Assembly: GCA_041653995.1 (NCBI GenBank)
Contig: JBAZEK010000002.1
Location: 496,001-560,000, forward strand
Length of the DNA stretch: 64,000 bases
Origin: Dehalococcoidia bacterium
GTDB lineage: Bacteria > Chloroflexota > Dehalococcoidia > GIF9 > UBA5629
Direction: 5' to 3'
The translations under genes and the position numbers were made by a program. Below, piece after piece: positions 42,966 through 52,960 of this stretch. The notes under the pieces were generated by a model that was not told where the DNA came from, did not search any database, and worked only from the letters and a program-made list of their open reading frames with translations. The stretch's first letter is position 1. The number at the start of each line of letters is the position of its first letter.

Positions 42966-44426
42966 ATGGGTAGATCGTTCCGATTTGCAGCAACTGTAAT
43001 TGTCTCACTGGTTATTATCGCTGTCATGGTATCCTGTGCTCCTGCTGCCCCCACTCCCGCAGTATCGGTCGGAGATGTCAAAGCACTTAATGCTGCGTTG
43101 GAGAAGAACGGGTGCACCTTGAAACTGGCGCCATTTGTACATGTGGACTTAATCAAGTTATACCAGGCCGGAAAACTTGCCAACGCCGGTGGTAACAACG
43201 CGGATGCGCCTTATCGAGCTGTATTTGGGGCAATTCCCGATAATATAGTAATCAAAGATATAGATCAGATTGCCGGTGCCCAGGCGCAGGTAGACAACTG
43301 GTTATACAACACTCCCGGGCTGATACAGGGCTGGCAGTTAAATCCGGATGAGGCGCTGGTTATAGTAACTAAAACCCCTCCGCAATGTACCTATTTCAGC
43401 TATTGCGGTTTTATTTTCTACAAATACTACGAGAAGGAAAAACAGCGAAAGTGGGTCTGGACAAGCTTCAACGATCCTTTGAATAACTCAACCATTAAAA
43501 CTTCCGGCACACCAAATGGTGAGAAAGGGGATCCATTTAATAAGGACACCATCATCATCGTAACAGCTGATAAAGCAACCGACCGGCTTATACGTGATGC
43601 TGCGCTGTCGGCAGGGTACACGGAAGATATTATAAATACGTATGTTATTCCGAGTTCCATGGTAAAACTGGGCATTGGGCCGGAGTACGATACCATCGTC
43701 CTGGGACAGCGAATGGCGCTTTTTAAGGATGAGAAAGCAGGCCAGGAATATGTGAATGCGGTCACCGCAGCTATCAGGGTTATACCCGGCACACAGGACA
43801 AACTTGATCCATTCCCCGCGCCGAAGTTGCGGGTCAGGGGTACAGGTGTAACGGAGTGGGATTTACAGCCTGCGCTCGATGATCTGCGCACGGCCATATT
43901 TGCTAAGCACAGCAGCCTGGAGGCAAAAGAGCTTGGCACTTGTGTCTGGCTCACAGAGTCTTACGATGCTGTGCAAACTGAGACGTATGTAGCGGGGGAG
44001 AGCCGCGATACCGTTTATCTGCGCAGCGACACCTTGACCCTGGGGGATGGCCAGGATGAGTTTGTTATTGCCTACGGTGTTAATCATGCCGCCGCCGGCA
44101 AGGCCACCTATGCCAACTGCAACTTCTACGGCGAAGCTGGCTGGAACGGTGTGGCCGGAATCTACAGCACCGAATACGCCGGCAGCGCTGAGCAGTATTT
44201 GCCGGATAACCCGCTGGCTAAATATCTATACGTCTGTAATTTCGCGCGCAACTGCGGCAGCGAAAAGAACTGCGTGACAGTGCCAACCGGCCCCGGCGCT
44301 TTCGGGGTTGGTCTTGATGAGCCTGCCTTTATCGGGTTCAGGGCATATGTGGAACCCTCTACCAGAGTGGGACCCATCAATACGGAACTTGTTTACGACA
44401 GGGTTATAAAATTCAGTGCCCCCTAA
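42966..44426 (+). CDS. Unrecognised lipoprotein
   Basis: 486 residues from the ATG at 42966, which is better spaced from AGGAGGG (42951-42957) than the ATG at 42960. Signal peptide with lipobox VMVSCAPA. The mature protein is rich in Asp, Ala and Tyr and includes several CxxxxC-like pairs in its C-terminal third. I do not recognise a fold. It is followed after 169 bases by another exported protein on the same strand. Confidence 0.75.
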   Translation: MGRSFRFAATVIVSLVIIAVMVSCAPAAPTPAVSVGDVKALNAALEKNGCTLKLAPFVHVDLIKLYQAGKLANAGGNNADAPYRAVFGAIPDNIVIKDIDQIAGAQAQVDNWLYNTPGLIQGWQLNPDEALVIVTKTPPQCTYFSYCGFIFYKYYEKEKQRKWVWTSFNDPLNNSTIKTSGTPNGEKGDPFNKDTIIIVTADKATDRLIRDAALSAGYTEDIINTYVIPSSMVKLGIGPEYDTIVLGQRMALFKDEKAGQEYVNAVTAAIRVIPGTQDKLDPFPAPKLRVRGTGVTEWDLQPALDDLRTAIFAKHSSLEAKELGTCVWLTESYDAVQTETYVAGESRDTVYLRSDTLTLGDGQDEFVIAYGVNHAAAGKATYANCNFYGEAGWNGVAGIYSTEYAGSAEQYLPDNPLAKYLYVCNFARNCGSEKNCVTVPTGPGAFGVGLDEPAFIGFRAYVEPSTRVGPINTELVYDRVIKFSAP

Positions 44427-44595
44427 CCTCGCTGCAGCCGGATTTCAAATACACTTCAACCAGTGTGCCTCCACTAGGCTGTGGCGCGAGAAAACACTGC
44501 GGCACTATGGGGCCTGACCTATGGCGCGATGTAGCCCGCCTGATATATAATGTCGGACGCGTTGTCCTGGAGAATTGGATGAGGGGAGGTGCGCC

Positions 44596-46095
44596 GTGAA
44601 CCGCTGCTGCAGATACATCCTGGATCTGATCCTCTGCTTTATCGTCGTCTGCCTGATAGCTGTCCCCGCCGGTCTGGCAAAACCCCTGGATGAGCCCGTC
44701 TATGCTGATGTATACATGTATGAATTGAAGGACGGCATGCTCACGGATTACGACGACTTTCACCGACTGATAGGCCTGCACTACGCGGTAGGCAATATGG
44801 ACATAAAGGTCACGACCTTTAATAACACGGTCAAGTGCGATTATTCGGGCACGGACACGAGCACCTGGTCGGAGACGGACAGCCTGGGTCACCGGGAGTA
44901 TCCGGCCACCATCAAGGTCAAGCTGACCATGTACGGGGATTACACTTCCAAAGGTGGCATGAGCGGACACTATACGTACGACTGCGATTATACGGTAACC
45001 GGCCGCAAGGCAGGCACCGAGACCATCTTTATTTCGCTCAAAGGGTCATTCATAGGTCCAGGGGGCCTGGCAACGGGGCCGTACACGATCACTTTCGGTC
45101 CGGGCACGGGCATCATGACCGATGAGAAAGGCGATAAAAGCGATTTCTCCGTGAAAAGCTGGGCGGCCGGTTTCCAGGTATACGAGAGTCTGCGCGATTC
45201 GGGGACGAGGTTCTCCGGCATCACGGGCGTGGTGGAAATTCTGTTGCCGCAGGATGCGCCCCGCGGCTGGAAGGCGGCAAAACTGGACATGGTGCTTCCC
45301 GTCGGGACGCATATCAGGACTGAAGATGACAGCGCCTGTGTAATGTCATTTGCCGACCTGTCAACATTCGTGCTGGAATCGAATGGTGAAATCGTCCTTA
45401 AGTCGCCTCCGGACAAGGATTCAGACGTGCAACTAATCCAGGGAAGTATGTGGACCAATCTAAAAAAGATGTTCAAAGAAGGCAGCATGGAGATAGAGAT
45501 GAACCAGGCGGTGGCCGGCATCAAGGGCACAACGCTGGTCTGCGAGGAAACGGGCAGTAAATCCACCGTTAAAGTCCTGGCCGGGGATGTCACCGTGACC
45601 TCCAAAACCACCGGCAAGCAGGTTAACTTGGCAGCCGGCAAAATGGTCTCAGCCACCTCTGCAGGCCTGGGCCATGTGGCCGGTTTTAATGTCAATCAGG
45701 AGCAGGCCAAATGGCAGGCACTGGCTCCGGCATCGGCTAAAGGCCTGGTTACACTGGGCAGCGCCACGACACAGAGCCATACCCCTTCAAATTCCGATAG
45801 TCAGGCCGGTGGTACTAAAAAGAAGATCAGGATCGGGCCTTTGAGCTGCTTTATCGCCACCGCCGCCTACGGCAGCGAGACCGCTGCCGAACTTGACACG
45901 CTACGGGCTTTCAGAGACAGGGTTCTGCTTACAAATATGCCCGGCGAGCTGCTGGTGGATACCTATTACGCCTGCAGCCCCCCTCTGTCTGAGATAATCG
46001 CTAATAATGGGTTGCTGAGGGCAATGGTGCGGATATACTTGCTGGATCCGGTGGTGGTGCTGCTCAAGAGCACGCAGCCGGCATGGAATAAATAA
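44596..46095 (+). CDS. FecR-domain protein with CFI-box C-terminus
   Basis: 499 residues from GTG 44596, six bases after GGGGAGG. A signal peptide (about 1-28, ending LAKPLDEP) leads into a beta-rich region. A FecR-like domain (about 235-360) has VGTHIRTEDDSACVMSFAD, GIKGTTLVCEETG and VKVLAGDVTV. The last ~75 residues begin with CFIATAAYGS, the CFI-box C-terminal domain seen in many bacterial surface proteins. FecR domains sense or modulate envelope signals, but no sigma factor is adjacent. Anchoring by the C-terminal domain is plausible. Confidence 0.78.
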   Translation: MNRCCRYILDLILCFIVVCLIAVPAGLAKPLDEPVYADVYMYELKDGMLTDYDDFHRLIGLHYAVGNMDIKVTTFNNTVKCDYSGTDTSTWSETDSLGHREYPATIKVKLTMYGDYTSKGGMSGHYTYDCDYTVTGRKAGTETIFISLKGSFIGPGGLATGPYTITFGPGTGIMTDEKGDKSDFSVKSWAAGFQVYESLRDSGTRFSGITGVVEILLPQDAPRGWKAAKLDMVLPVGTHIRTEDDSACVMSFADLSTFVLESNGEIVLKSPPDKDSDVQLIQGSMWTNLKKMFKEGSMEIEMNQAVAGIKGTTLVCEETGSKSTVKVLAGDVTVTSKTTGKQVNLAAGKMVSATSAGLGHVAGFNVNQEQAKWQALAPASAKGLVTLGSATTQSHTPSNSDSQAGGTKKKIRIGPLSCFIATAAYGSETAAELDTLRAFRDRVLLTNMPGELLVDTYYACSPPLSEIIANNGLLRAMVRIYLLDPVVVLLKSTQPAWNK

Positions 46096-46147
46096 GCTTG
46101 AGTGCATATGCGGGTTTTCACGCACGGTTCCCCTGCCCCAAGTTTGA

Positions 46148-47503
46148 TCAGACGCTTTTGTGATCTGAGCCTATGCTGACGTCGCCGTCGCCGAACAGCT
46201 TGAACTGATTGCGGCCATGGCCCTTGGAGTAGTACATGGCGGCATCGGATTTTTTTATCAAGGTCTCCAGTTCCAGCCCGTCATCAGGGTAGATGGCAAT
46301 ACCAATGCTGGTGGATAGATCCACACGATGGCTTTCTATTATCAGCGGCGCTCTAAAAGAATCCAAGATCTTTTGAGCGATAGTGGTGGCGTCTTTTATC
46401 CGGTCTGTCTCCTGCATCACCAGTACAAACTCGTCCCCGCCAACGCGCGCTATCGTGTCGCTGGCGCGTATTATTTTTGAGATCCCTGCGCTAACAGCTT
46501 TGAGTACCTCATCACCGGCTGCATGGCCGAATGTGTCATTGATCGTTTTAAATTTGTCCAGATCCAGCGACATCACGGCAAGTTTTTCTTTATTTCGCTG
46601 GGCCAGGGCTGCGGCCATGGAGAAGCGGTCATCGAGCAGTGCCCTGTTCGGAAGTCCCGTGAGGTAGTCGTGGGTTGCCATCTCCTTAAGCTTCTGCTCC
46701 AACTGCTTGCGTTCCATGATATTGCGTGACACTCCCTGTACTCCCGTGAGCAAGCCCTTTTCATCCCTGATGCTGGTTATGGCATTCTCGAACCACAGGG
46801 TGGATCCGTCTTTGTGATAGTATTCTGATTCGATGATCAAAACCCTGTTGGGATCGGACTGGCCTGACTGCTCGTACTCAAGCTCCTGCACCAGCGTTTC
46901 CTGGGTCAGGGCTAAAGATTCCGGAGTCAGTTGCTGGGTGACATCCTGCTTCATCCTTTCTTCCGGTGTAAATCCGAGTGCCGACTCGATAGACGGGCTG
47001 ACGTAGGTGGTGTGCAAATTCAGATCCATCGTCCAGAGGATATCATGCGTATTATCGGCCAGAAAGCGGAATTTCAGCTCGCTCTGCCGCAGAGCTTCGG
47101 CACTCTGTTTGCGCTCCGTGATGTCGATAAAACTTTCCAGGTAACAGGGCCGTCCCCGGACAAAAATGGTTGATACGCTTTTTAAAACGTTTTTTAGCTG
47201 CCCGTCCGCACAGATGATTTGGAACTCAGAATTGTCGATGGTCTGCCCGAGATCTTTAACCGGGCACTTACCCTTCTCCGCAGGGCAGAGAAACGAGTGG
47301 CAGACCTGTCCAATCATTGTCTCTTTGTCCCGGCCGATCATAGTTGCAGCGATCTTATTGATATCAAGTATTGTTTGCGTTTCACCATCGATGAGCAGGA
47401 TACCTGTTCCCACTATATTGAACATTGCCGCGAGTGCAGCCTCGCTTTCGCGTAACTCGATCTTTTTTTGTGTAAGCTCGGTTTTTTTGCTGTTGGTTGC
47501 CAT
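46148..47503 (-). CDS. PAS-PAS-GGDEF diguanylate cyclase
   Basis: 451 residues. A coiled start, two PAS domains (about 20-130 and 145-265) and a GGDEF domain (about 275-440) with the intact signature GGDEFV. It should make cyclic di-GMP, with the PAS domains sensing a ligand or redox signal. No membrane helix is present, so it is cytoplasmic. The 3' end is 52 bases from the FecR-CFI gene, in convergent orientation. A second PAS-GGDEF gene is cut by the right window edge, and a GGDEF scrap lies near 57.5 kb. Confidence 0.93.
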   Translation of the reverse strand: MATNSKKTELTQKKIELRESEAALAAMFNIVGTGILLIDGETQTILDINKIAATMIGRDKETMIGQVCHSFLCPAEKGKCPVKDLGQTIDNSEFQIICADGQLKNVLKSVSTIFVRGRPCYLESFIDITERKQSAEALRQSELKFRFLADNTHDILWTMDLNLHTTYVSPSIESALGFTPEERMKQDVTQQLTPESLALTQETLVQELEYEQSGQSDPNRVLIIESEYYHKDGSTLWFENAITSIRDEKGLLTGVQGVSRNIMERKQLEQKLKEMATHDYLTGLPNRALLDDRFSMAAALAQRNKEKLAVMSLDLDKFKTINDTFGHAAGDEVLKAVSAGISKIIRASDTIARVGGDEFVLVMQETDRIKDATTIAQKILDSFRAPLIIESHRVDLSTSIGIAIYPDDGLELETLIKKSDAAMYYSKGHGRNQFKLFGDGDVSIGSDHKSV

Positions 47504-47545
47504 GAAATGCCCCGATAGATTATATGTTAACGCATCTTTATTTTT

Positions 47546-47564
47546 AATTATATAGAATATAATT
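47546..47564. promoter_or_regulatory. AT-rich palindrome between divergent genes
   Basis: AATTATAT, AGA, ATATAATT is a perfect 8-bp inverted repeat carrying a TATAAT on each strand. It lies between the PAS-GGDEF gene (minus) and the small gene at 47632 (plus). It may hold two back-to-back -10 boxes; clear -35 boxes were not found. Confidence 0.35.
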
Positions 47565-47631
47565 ATATCAGTCCCGGGACGATTACTTTAGCTCCTTAAC
47601 AGGATGGCATCAAACTCAAGGTGATATTCCA

Positions 47632-47991
47632 ATGAAGATAGAGTATCAGAAATTTATTAAAAGAGAGGACTTGAGGGCAAACCCGGATAAAATATATCTT
47701 TTCGGAGATAATACGGTTCATATAGGCTATGGTGGACAGGCGGGGGAAATGAGAGGTGAGCCGAATGCCATCGGTATCCCCACGCTCAAAGAGCCCGGTG
47801 TTTTCTTTTCTGATGACGAATATGATATGAACAGGCGGATAATTGATGAGGCGTTCAGACAGATACCGCCGGATAAAACAGTCGTGATACCGTCTGACGG
47901 ATTGGGTACCGGTATAGCAAGATTGGATAGAGTTGCTCCCAGAACCTTTAACTATCTGGTCAACAAGATAAAGGAACTTGAAAAGGAGTGA
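47632..47991 (+). CDS. Small conserved protein of phage/macro-like type (DUF7831-like)
   Basis: 119 residues. It includes IYLFGDNTVHIGYGGQAGEM, RGEPNAIGIPT and VVIPSDGLGTGIARL. The GYGGQA...RGEPNAIGIPT pattern is found in phage-borne and bacterial proteins of unknown role, with a glycine-rich loop like that of macrodomain folds. It may bind a nucleotide or ADP-ribose, which is inference only. It stands alone between a GGDEF gene and mntP. CAAGGTGA is the likely ribosome binding site. Confidence 0.65.
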   Translation: MKIEYQKFIKREDLRANPDKIYLFGDNTVHIGYGGQAGEMRGEPNAIGIPTLKEPGVFFSDDEYDMNRRIIDEAFRQIPPDKTVVIPSDGLGTGIARLDRVAPRTFNYLVNKIKELEKE

Positions 47992-48084
47992 GCGGACCGA
48001 CAATCAATTGCCTTTACCAAATTCCGATTACGAAATTCCAACTACAAATGCTAAAATAGGGAGTTCTTACGAGTTATCCTGCTG

Positions 48085-48663
48085 ATGAACGGCACCGACT
48101 TCCTTTCAGTTTTCCTGATAGCCATAGCTCTATCCGCAGACTGCTTTGCTGTGGCTCTCAGCGCCAGCGTCACTGCTAAAAATCCCTCCAGGCTGCAGGT
48201 CCTGCGGGTGGCTGCGATGTTCGGGCTCTTTCAGGCGCTGATGCCCGTCCTGGGCTGGCTGGCTGGTCAGACTGTAGTAAAGTTCATAGCCAGCTACGAC
48301 CATTTCGTGGCCTTTGCCCTGCTTGCGGTCGTTGGCGGCAGGATGATATGGGAATCGTTCCATCATAAAAAGGAACATGATAAACAGACAGATGTTACCA
48401 GAGGCTGGATGTTGCTCACCCTGGCGGTTGCTACCAGCATCGATGCACTGGCTGTGGGGCTGTCACTGGCTTTTATCGAGGTGCACATCGCAGTAGCCGG
48501 CATCACCATCGGTGTTGTCGCCTTTATAGCTACAATCATAGGTTTCCTTCTTGGTAAAAGGGCAGGAGATCTAATCGGCAGGTGGGCAGAAACTATCGGC
48601 GGCATCGTCCTGATCGGCATCGGCCTCAGGATACTGATAAGCCACCTCCTGGGTTTTGCATAG
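48085..48663 (+). CDS. mntP: Manganese efflux pump
   Basis: 192 residues, six membrane helices. LSADCFAVALSAS in helix 1 and TSIDALAVGLS in helix 4 carry the conserved acidic residues that form the Mn2+ path in MntP (DUF204) proteins. It exports Mn2+ to avoid toxicity. No yybP-ykoY riboswitch-like structure is apparent in the ~90 bases upstream. The start region is poorly marked; ATG at 48085 fits the family. Confidence 0.9.
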   Translation: MNGTDFLSVFLIAIALSADCFAVALSASVTAKNPSRLQVLRVAAMFGLFQALMPVLGWLAGQTVVKFIASYDHFVAFALLAVVGGRMIWESFHHKKEHDKQTDVTRGWMLLTLAVATSIDALAVGLSLAFIEVHIAVAGITIGVVAFIATIIGFLLGKRAGDLIGRWAETIGGIVLIGIGLRILISHLLGFA

Positions 48664-48677
48664 AGCGCTTAAAGCGG

Positions 48678-49487
48678 CTATTCCCTGGCAATGGTTCCCC
48701 CGGCCCTTTCTCTGGCTTCTTTTTCAAAGGATTCCTGAAAACCGGGAGAATAATTCATATAGGTGGGGACGGGATATCTCAAGCCGGCTTTATGGGTGGC
48801 CTCCAGTCCTGCGACCAGCATATCCAGTTTATTTGCCGGGCAGGAAAACATGACTTCGGAATCTTGAGCTCCGCCCCAGACGCGGTCGCCGTTACCCAGA
48901 AGGACCAACTGCGGCTTGCCGGTTATTAAGGTCTTGGCGATGCCCTCATGGCAGGAACCGACTCTGCCCGCCGCGGAGAACTCGAGTGCCCCTCCTTCGT
49001 AATATAAATAGCTCTGTATGAAGCGCATCGCCTGAGCAGGAAGACAGTAGATCAAGACCAGTTCCGGGATCACTTTTGTCCGAGTTAAAGGAGAGATCAC
49101 AAGACCTTCAAAACGCTTGTCCAGGCGATACATATACGGCGCCATTTTTCTGGAGGCCTCGATGTCGGCAGCATAGAGCCCGACGTTGAAACGGTCAACC
49201 CAGCCGGCATATTCCTCAGTCATCTCGTCCCACCCATATATGACACGGGCCGCCTTACAGTTGATATCTTCCTTTGTAATGGCTACCGTCCAACCGTATG
49301 AGCGGGCGATTTTAAAATTCTGGCATACAAAGCTCTGTAAATTCTGCTTTCTGAGGGGCCTTCTGTATTCAGGCTTAATCTCATCTTCAGACTGAATCGT
49401 TTTCACGGCGAGAGGAAAGGTCGATGGACGTATATACTGCTCAATTTTCCTGCCCATTTCATGGTAAATACTTAAATTATCAGCCAT
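48678..49487 (-). CDS. DUF169 family protein
   Basis: 269 residues from the ATG at 49487, behind GGAGGGCC; an ATG at 49520 would add 11 unlikely residues. Recognisable blocks are RPSTFPLAVK, SYGWTVAITKEDINC and KTLITGKPQLVLLGNGDRVW, typical of DUF169, with conserved Cys residues at CQNF and INC. The family's activity is not established, though it is frequent in anaerobes near C1 or radical enzymes. It is encoded just downstream of a nitronate monooxygenase-like gene on the same strand. Confidence 0.82.
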   Translation of the reverse strand: MADNLSIYHEMGRKIEQYIRPSTFPLAVKTIQSEDEIKPEYRRPLRKQNLQSFVCQNFKIARSYGWTVAITKEDINCKAARVIYGWDEMTEEYAGWVDRFNVGLYAADIEASRKMAPYMYRLDKRFEGLVISPLTRTKVIPELVLIYCLPAQAMRFIQSYLYYEGGALEFSAAGRVGSCHEGIAKTLITGKPQLVLLGNGDRVWGGAQDSEVMFSCPANKLDMLVAGLEATHKAGLRYPVPTYMNYSPGFQESFEKEARERAGGTIARE

Positions 49488-49525
49488 TAAAGTTGGCCCT
49501 CCTGTGCCTCCGTTTATCAATCCCC

Positions 49526-50680
49526 TTATTTTACCGTGACCGTTTCCGCAAGCCTGCGCGTGAGTATATCTGCTGCTTCTTCCACCATCTCCTCCAGGAC
49601 CTGCCTGGCGGGTTTAATTTCCTTGATCAGACCTGATACCTGCCCGGCGAGGCCGCCCACGTAATCGTCCTTCTGCCCCTCGACAAAGCTCGCAAGCAGC
49701 GCTGAAGATATCATGGCCTGGATGGGGAAAGGAAGCGGCTCCAGACCCGAGCCGTCCCACAAATCATGGTACCTGTTATAGCTCGCCCGCAGCGTCTTGC
49801 CGGTGTATGCTTTACTCACGCGGGTGTCTTCATCGGTCGAGTCCAGGATATGTTTTTTATTGATCGGGTGGGCTCCCCCCTCGGTGGTGGCCAGGAAACG
49901 GGTTCCCACCCATACACCGACGCATCCTATCGCCAGAGCCGCAGCCAACGCCCGGCCATCGCCGATTCCCCCGGCAGCAAGTACCGGCACCGGTGCGGCG
50001 GCATCGATGGCCTGGGGTAACAGGGCCATGGTGCCGATGCGTCCCGTGTGCCCGCCTCCCTCATGCCCCTGTGCAACGAGGAGGTCGATGCCAGACTGTG
50101 CCATGCGGCGGGCATTCTTGGCGTTTCCGGTGATAGCGAGTACTTTCATTCCCACCGCGTGAGCCTGTGCTACCATGAAGCCGGGATTGCCCAAACCGGC
50201 GCAGAATAGCGGGACCTTTTCTTCGATGCATACCTCAATAGCCTCCTGGGGGCGAAGGGTCGTCGTATCCATTTTCACCATGATCTCCACGTCGGGGACC
50301 TGAAGTTCATGTTTTACCTTTTTTACCCAGTCCTGGTAAGGTTGCGGCAGTAACTTTAATATCTGGCTGATCGGCATCTCTTTGGCGCTCTGCTGTCCCA
50401 GGTCGCTGCCGATATCCAGCTTCTGAGGCAGCAGCAGGTCAACGCCGTAGGGTTTACCGGTTTTTGATTTGATCTCCCGTATGGCCGCTCTCAGCTCTTC
50501 AACCGTATAACCGCTGCCCCCGAGAACCCCCAGCCCTCCTGCTTCCGAGACGGCCACTACCAGGGCAGGCGGCGCCCCGGTAGTTTCCCCCATCAGCGTG
50601 GGCCCCATCCCCGCCGAGAGGATAGGGTATTCGATTCCCAGCATGTCACAGAGCTTTGTTCGCAGTATCCTTTTTCCCAT
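49526..50680 (-). CDS. Nitronate monooxygenase / FabK-like FMN enzyme
   Basis: 384 residues, a TIM barrel with the family signature AQGHEGGGHTGRIG and VLAAGGIGDGRALAAALA. An early LGIEYPILSAGMGP segment marks the family start. Relatives oxidise alkyl nitronates or reduce enoyl-ACP with FMN. In an anaerobe, an enoyl reductase or flavin dehydrogenase role is equally possible. The 3' end is 38 bases before the DUF169 gene, suggesting a two-gene unit. The ATG follows GGGGAAA. Confidence 0.88.
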   Translation of the reverse strand: MGKRILRTKLCDMLGIEYPILSAGMGPTLMGETTGAPPALVVAVSEAGGLGVLGGSGYTVEELRAAIREIKSKTGKPYGVDLLLPQKLDIGSDLGQQSAKEMPISQILKLLPQPYQDWVKKVKHELQVPDVEIMVKMDTTTLRPQEAIEVCIEEKVPLFCAGLGNPGFMVAQAHAVGMKVLAITGNAKNARRMAQSGIDLLVAQGHEGGGHTGRIGTMALLPQAIDAAAPVPVLAAGGIGDGRALAAALAIGCVGVWVGTRFLATTEGGAHPINKKHILDSTDEDTRVSKAYTGKTLRASYNRYHDLWDGSGLEPLPFPIQAMISSALLASFVEGQKDDYVGGLAGQVSGLIKEIKPARQVLEEMVEEAADILTRRLAETVTVK

Positions 50681-50791
50681 AAAATTTCCCCTTTTAAATC
50701 ATATTATTTGATTAATAAGCTATCTGCATAGAATAAATGCCGGGAACCCACAACCCGGTTATGGGATCATAGGGATTAAGTCTATTTTGTA

Positions 50792-51121
50792 TTATGCAAA
50801 CTCTTTTTTAGATATCGCAGTCAGGACGAGGGAAATGATACCGATGACCTGCGAGGTGATCAGCGTGGTAATGGAACCGGCCAGTGCCAGTCCCCAGACC
50901 TTCCGCATAAGTGCGCAGATCCCTCCTGCTATATCGATCAGGCCCAGTATGATCAAAGGGATTGAGATTACAGGTATCAACGTGTTCAGCCACAGGGGCA
51001 TCTGGGTAACGAAACCGACGAGCGCCCCGCCGATCATTAAACCGAAACCCAGGATTAACGCGGCAGCACCCGCGATTATATCCAGTATGCCCGCAGTAAC
51101 AGGTTTCCATGTCTTGTTCAT
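50792..51121 (-). CDS. Small integral membrane protein
   Basis: 109 residues with about three or four helices (ILDIIAGAAALILGFGLMIG, LNTLIPVISIPLIILGLIDI and a final SITTLITSQVIGIISLVL). I recognise no family. Its ATG overlaps the stop of the amidohydrolase gene by 4 bases, so the two are translationally coupled on one transcript. Confidence 0.7.
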   Translation of the reverse strand: MNKTWKPVTAGILDIIAGAAALILGFGLMIGGALVGFVTQMPLWLNTLIPVISIPLIILGLIDIAGGICALMRKVWGLALAGSITTLITSQVIGIISLVLTAISKKEFA

Positions 51122-52749
51122 TCAGTTGCCTCCTTAACCGGGTTTAATGCCGAAATGCTCATCGGCGGCAGCCCCGACAGGTTCGGATACAGTCCGGGCA
51201 CATTCCAGGTACGTTTGATTATCTTTCCTGCCTTGTCGCCGGTAAGCTCGCTGTTGTCGACTGCCAGCACCCCATTCACGATGACATACGGTATGCCGTA
51301 GGAAGCCTGACCCGGCTCGATATAGGTGGATTTATCAATGACAGTTGCAGGATTAAAAAGCACCAGATCGGCATCGCAACCAACCTGAACCCTGCCCTTT
51401 TTATCCAGACCGAGCCAGTGGGCGGCCATGCCCGAGGTACGGGCCAGCGCGGTGCGCAGGTCACACACTCCCTGCTGCCTTACCCAATATCCAAGGAAGT
51501 GCGCAAATGCGCCGGCATCCTTAGGATGACCGGCGTATTTGCCCGTAACTTTATCCACCGTCATGGTGCAATCGTTTTCTATCATTACATACGGATTGCT
51601 CATCCAGAACTTCTGTTTGGCTGGCTTGTAAAGATGCCCCACCAACATGGGGTCGGGGATCTCCTTGTCCTTCACCTTCTTTCTGACATACAGGAACTGC
51701 TCGATGCTGGAGAAGCGTTCTCCCGCCTGCATGTATACCTTGCCGTCGATCACCACGGTGGACGGTACCTCAAGGTCGGAGACCTGTGATTCCATCAACT
51801 GCATCAGCATCTCGGGGGGATAGTCGAAAATCGCGGCGCCCAGCTCGGTCAGAAAAGCATCGTAACCGTACCAATCAATGCCAAGCCTCAAACCTTCGTC
51901 CATGCCCTCGTATATGGCCTCCAGCACCGGTCCCGAGCTGCGCGGTACCACCGTCGGCCCGCCGCCTGTATGTGAGATTATATAAGGTATGTTCGCATCC
52001 CTTGCCGTGCTTATAGCTTCATTGACAGCTTTCACGGCTCCTCCCGGCGTGTAGGCGTCTCTGACGTGGCTGGCGGCGCAACCTCCATACTCAGCCGCTA
52101 CCTTTGCCAGTGCCAACATCTCGCTGTAGGTAGCGCCCGGGCCGTAAAACGGGCCGAACGAGACGCCGACGGCGCCGTCTTTCATTCCCTGCCGCAACAT
52201 GTCAGCCATTTTTGCCAGCTGCTCGGGCGTGGCCGGCGTCCGGTAATTGGGCACGCCCACCGCCTCACGCATGGAGTTATGGCCGATAAGTACTGCTACA
52301 TTGGCATACAGCCCCTCCTGCTCCGCCCGTTCCGCGTATTTGGAAAAAGTCACGTCCCTCAGTATTCCGCAATTGCCGGTGACCTCGGTGGTTATGCCGT
52401 CCTGAATGTATAGAGGAGCACCGCCGTCACCCAGGTCCGAGATGTGGCTGTGAATATTTATGAATCCCGGCGCCACCACCAGGCCCGCTGCGTCGATCTC
52501 CCTCGCGCCGTTCAGCTTCTGGGCAGAGGGAACGATGGCGGTGATTATTCCATCTTTAATACCAACATTTGCCAGCCCGTCAAAACCGGTAAGCGGGTCG
52601 ATCACCCGGCCATTGTTGATGGCTATATCATAATAGTTCGTTTCTTCCTGTATATCCGAGGCCAGAGTATCTGCGCTAAAGAACGCGGGTGTTACAACTG
52701 AAGCCGTAATTACCAGGCATATCAAAAGGATAACTGCAAACCTTTTCAC
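51118..52749 (-). CDS. Exported N-acyl-D-amino-acid deacylase-type amidohydrolase
   Basis: About 543 residues from GTG at 52749, which sits ~9 bases behind GGAGGT; the ATG at 52767 overlaps that ribosome binding site. The signal peptide (VKRFAVILLICLVITASVVT) gives an extracytoplasmic enzyme. DAAGLVVAPGFINIHSHISD (HxH), VTGNCG, ASHVRDAY and GMAAHWLGLDKKGRVQVGCDADL mark the D-aminoacylase/dihydroorotase-like amidohydrolase group. It would release D-amino acids or cleave other N-acyl or cyclic amides outside the cell. The small membrane gene is cotranscribed. Confidence 0.85.
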   Translation of the reverse strand: MKRFAVILLICLVITASVVTPAFFSADTLASDIQEETNYYDIAINNGRVIDPLTGFDGLANVGIKDGIITAIVPSAQKLNGAREIDAAGLVVAPGFINIHSHISDLGDGGAPLYIQDGITTEVTGNCGILRDVTFSKYAERAEQEGLYANVAVLIGHNSMREAVGVPNYRTPATPEQLAKMADMLRQGMKDGAVGVSFGPFYGPGATYSEMLALAKVAAEYGGCAASHVRDAYTPGGAVKAVNEAISTARDANIPYIISHTGGGPTVVPRSSGPVLEAIYEGMDEGLRLGIDWYGYDAFLTELGAAIFDYPPEMLMQLMESQVSDLEVPSTVVIDGKVYMQAGERFSSIEQFLYVRKKVKDKEIPDPMLVGHLYKPAKQKFWMSNPYVMIENDCTMTVDKVTGKYAGHPKDAGAFAHFLGYWVRQQGVCDLRTALARTSGMAAHWLGLDKKGRVQVGCDADLVLFNPATVIDKSTYIEPGQASYGIPYVIVNGVLAVDNSELTGDKAGKIIKRTWNVPGLYPNLSGLPPMSISALNPVKEATE

Positions 52750-52960
52750 TGTGATTCCAACCTCCATGTCTGAATTTACTTGATTAAGATGAAGCGTGCG
52801 AATGAGATTACACTTTTCTTACATAGCCAATAAAAGAACTACCCCCTTCAGTGAGCAATAATTCGGTTTCAAGAATTTTAACCCAACCACACCGGCAACG
52901 CCACATTTTTGCCAAATGCATGGATAAAGCCGGTGTGATTATAATATACTGTAGCCGGTC

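Noticed and set aside
48361..48375. Possible yybP-ykoY or other riboswitch for mntP
   Set aside because: The ~90 bases before mntP show no conserved manganese-riboswitch loops, and no other riboswitch class was recognised anywhere in the window.
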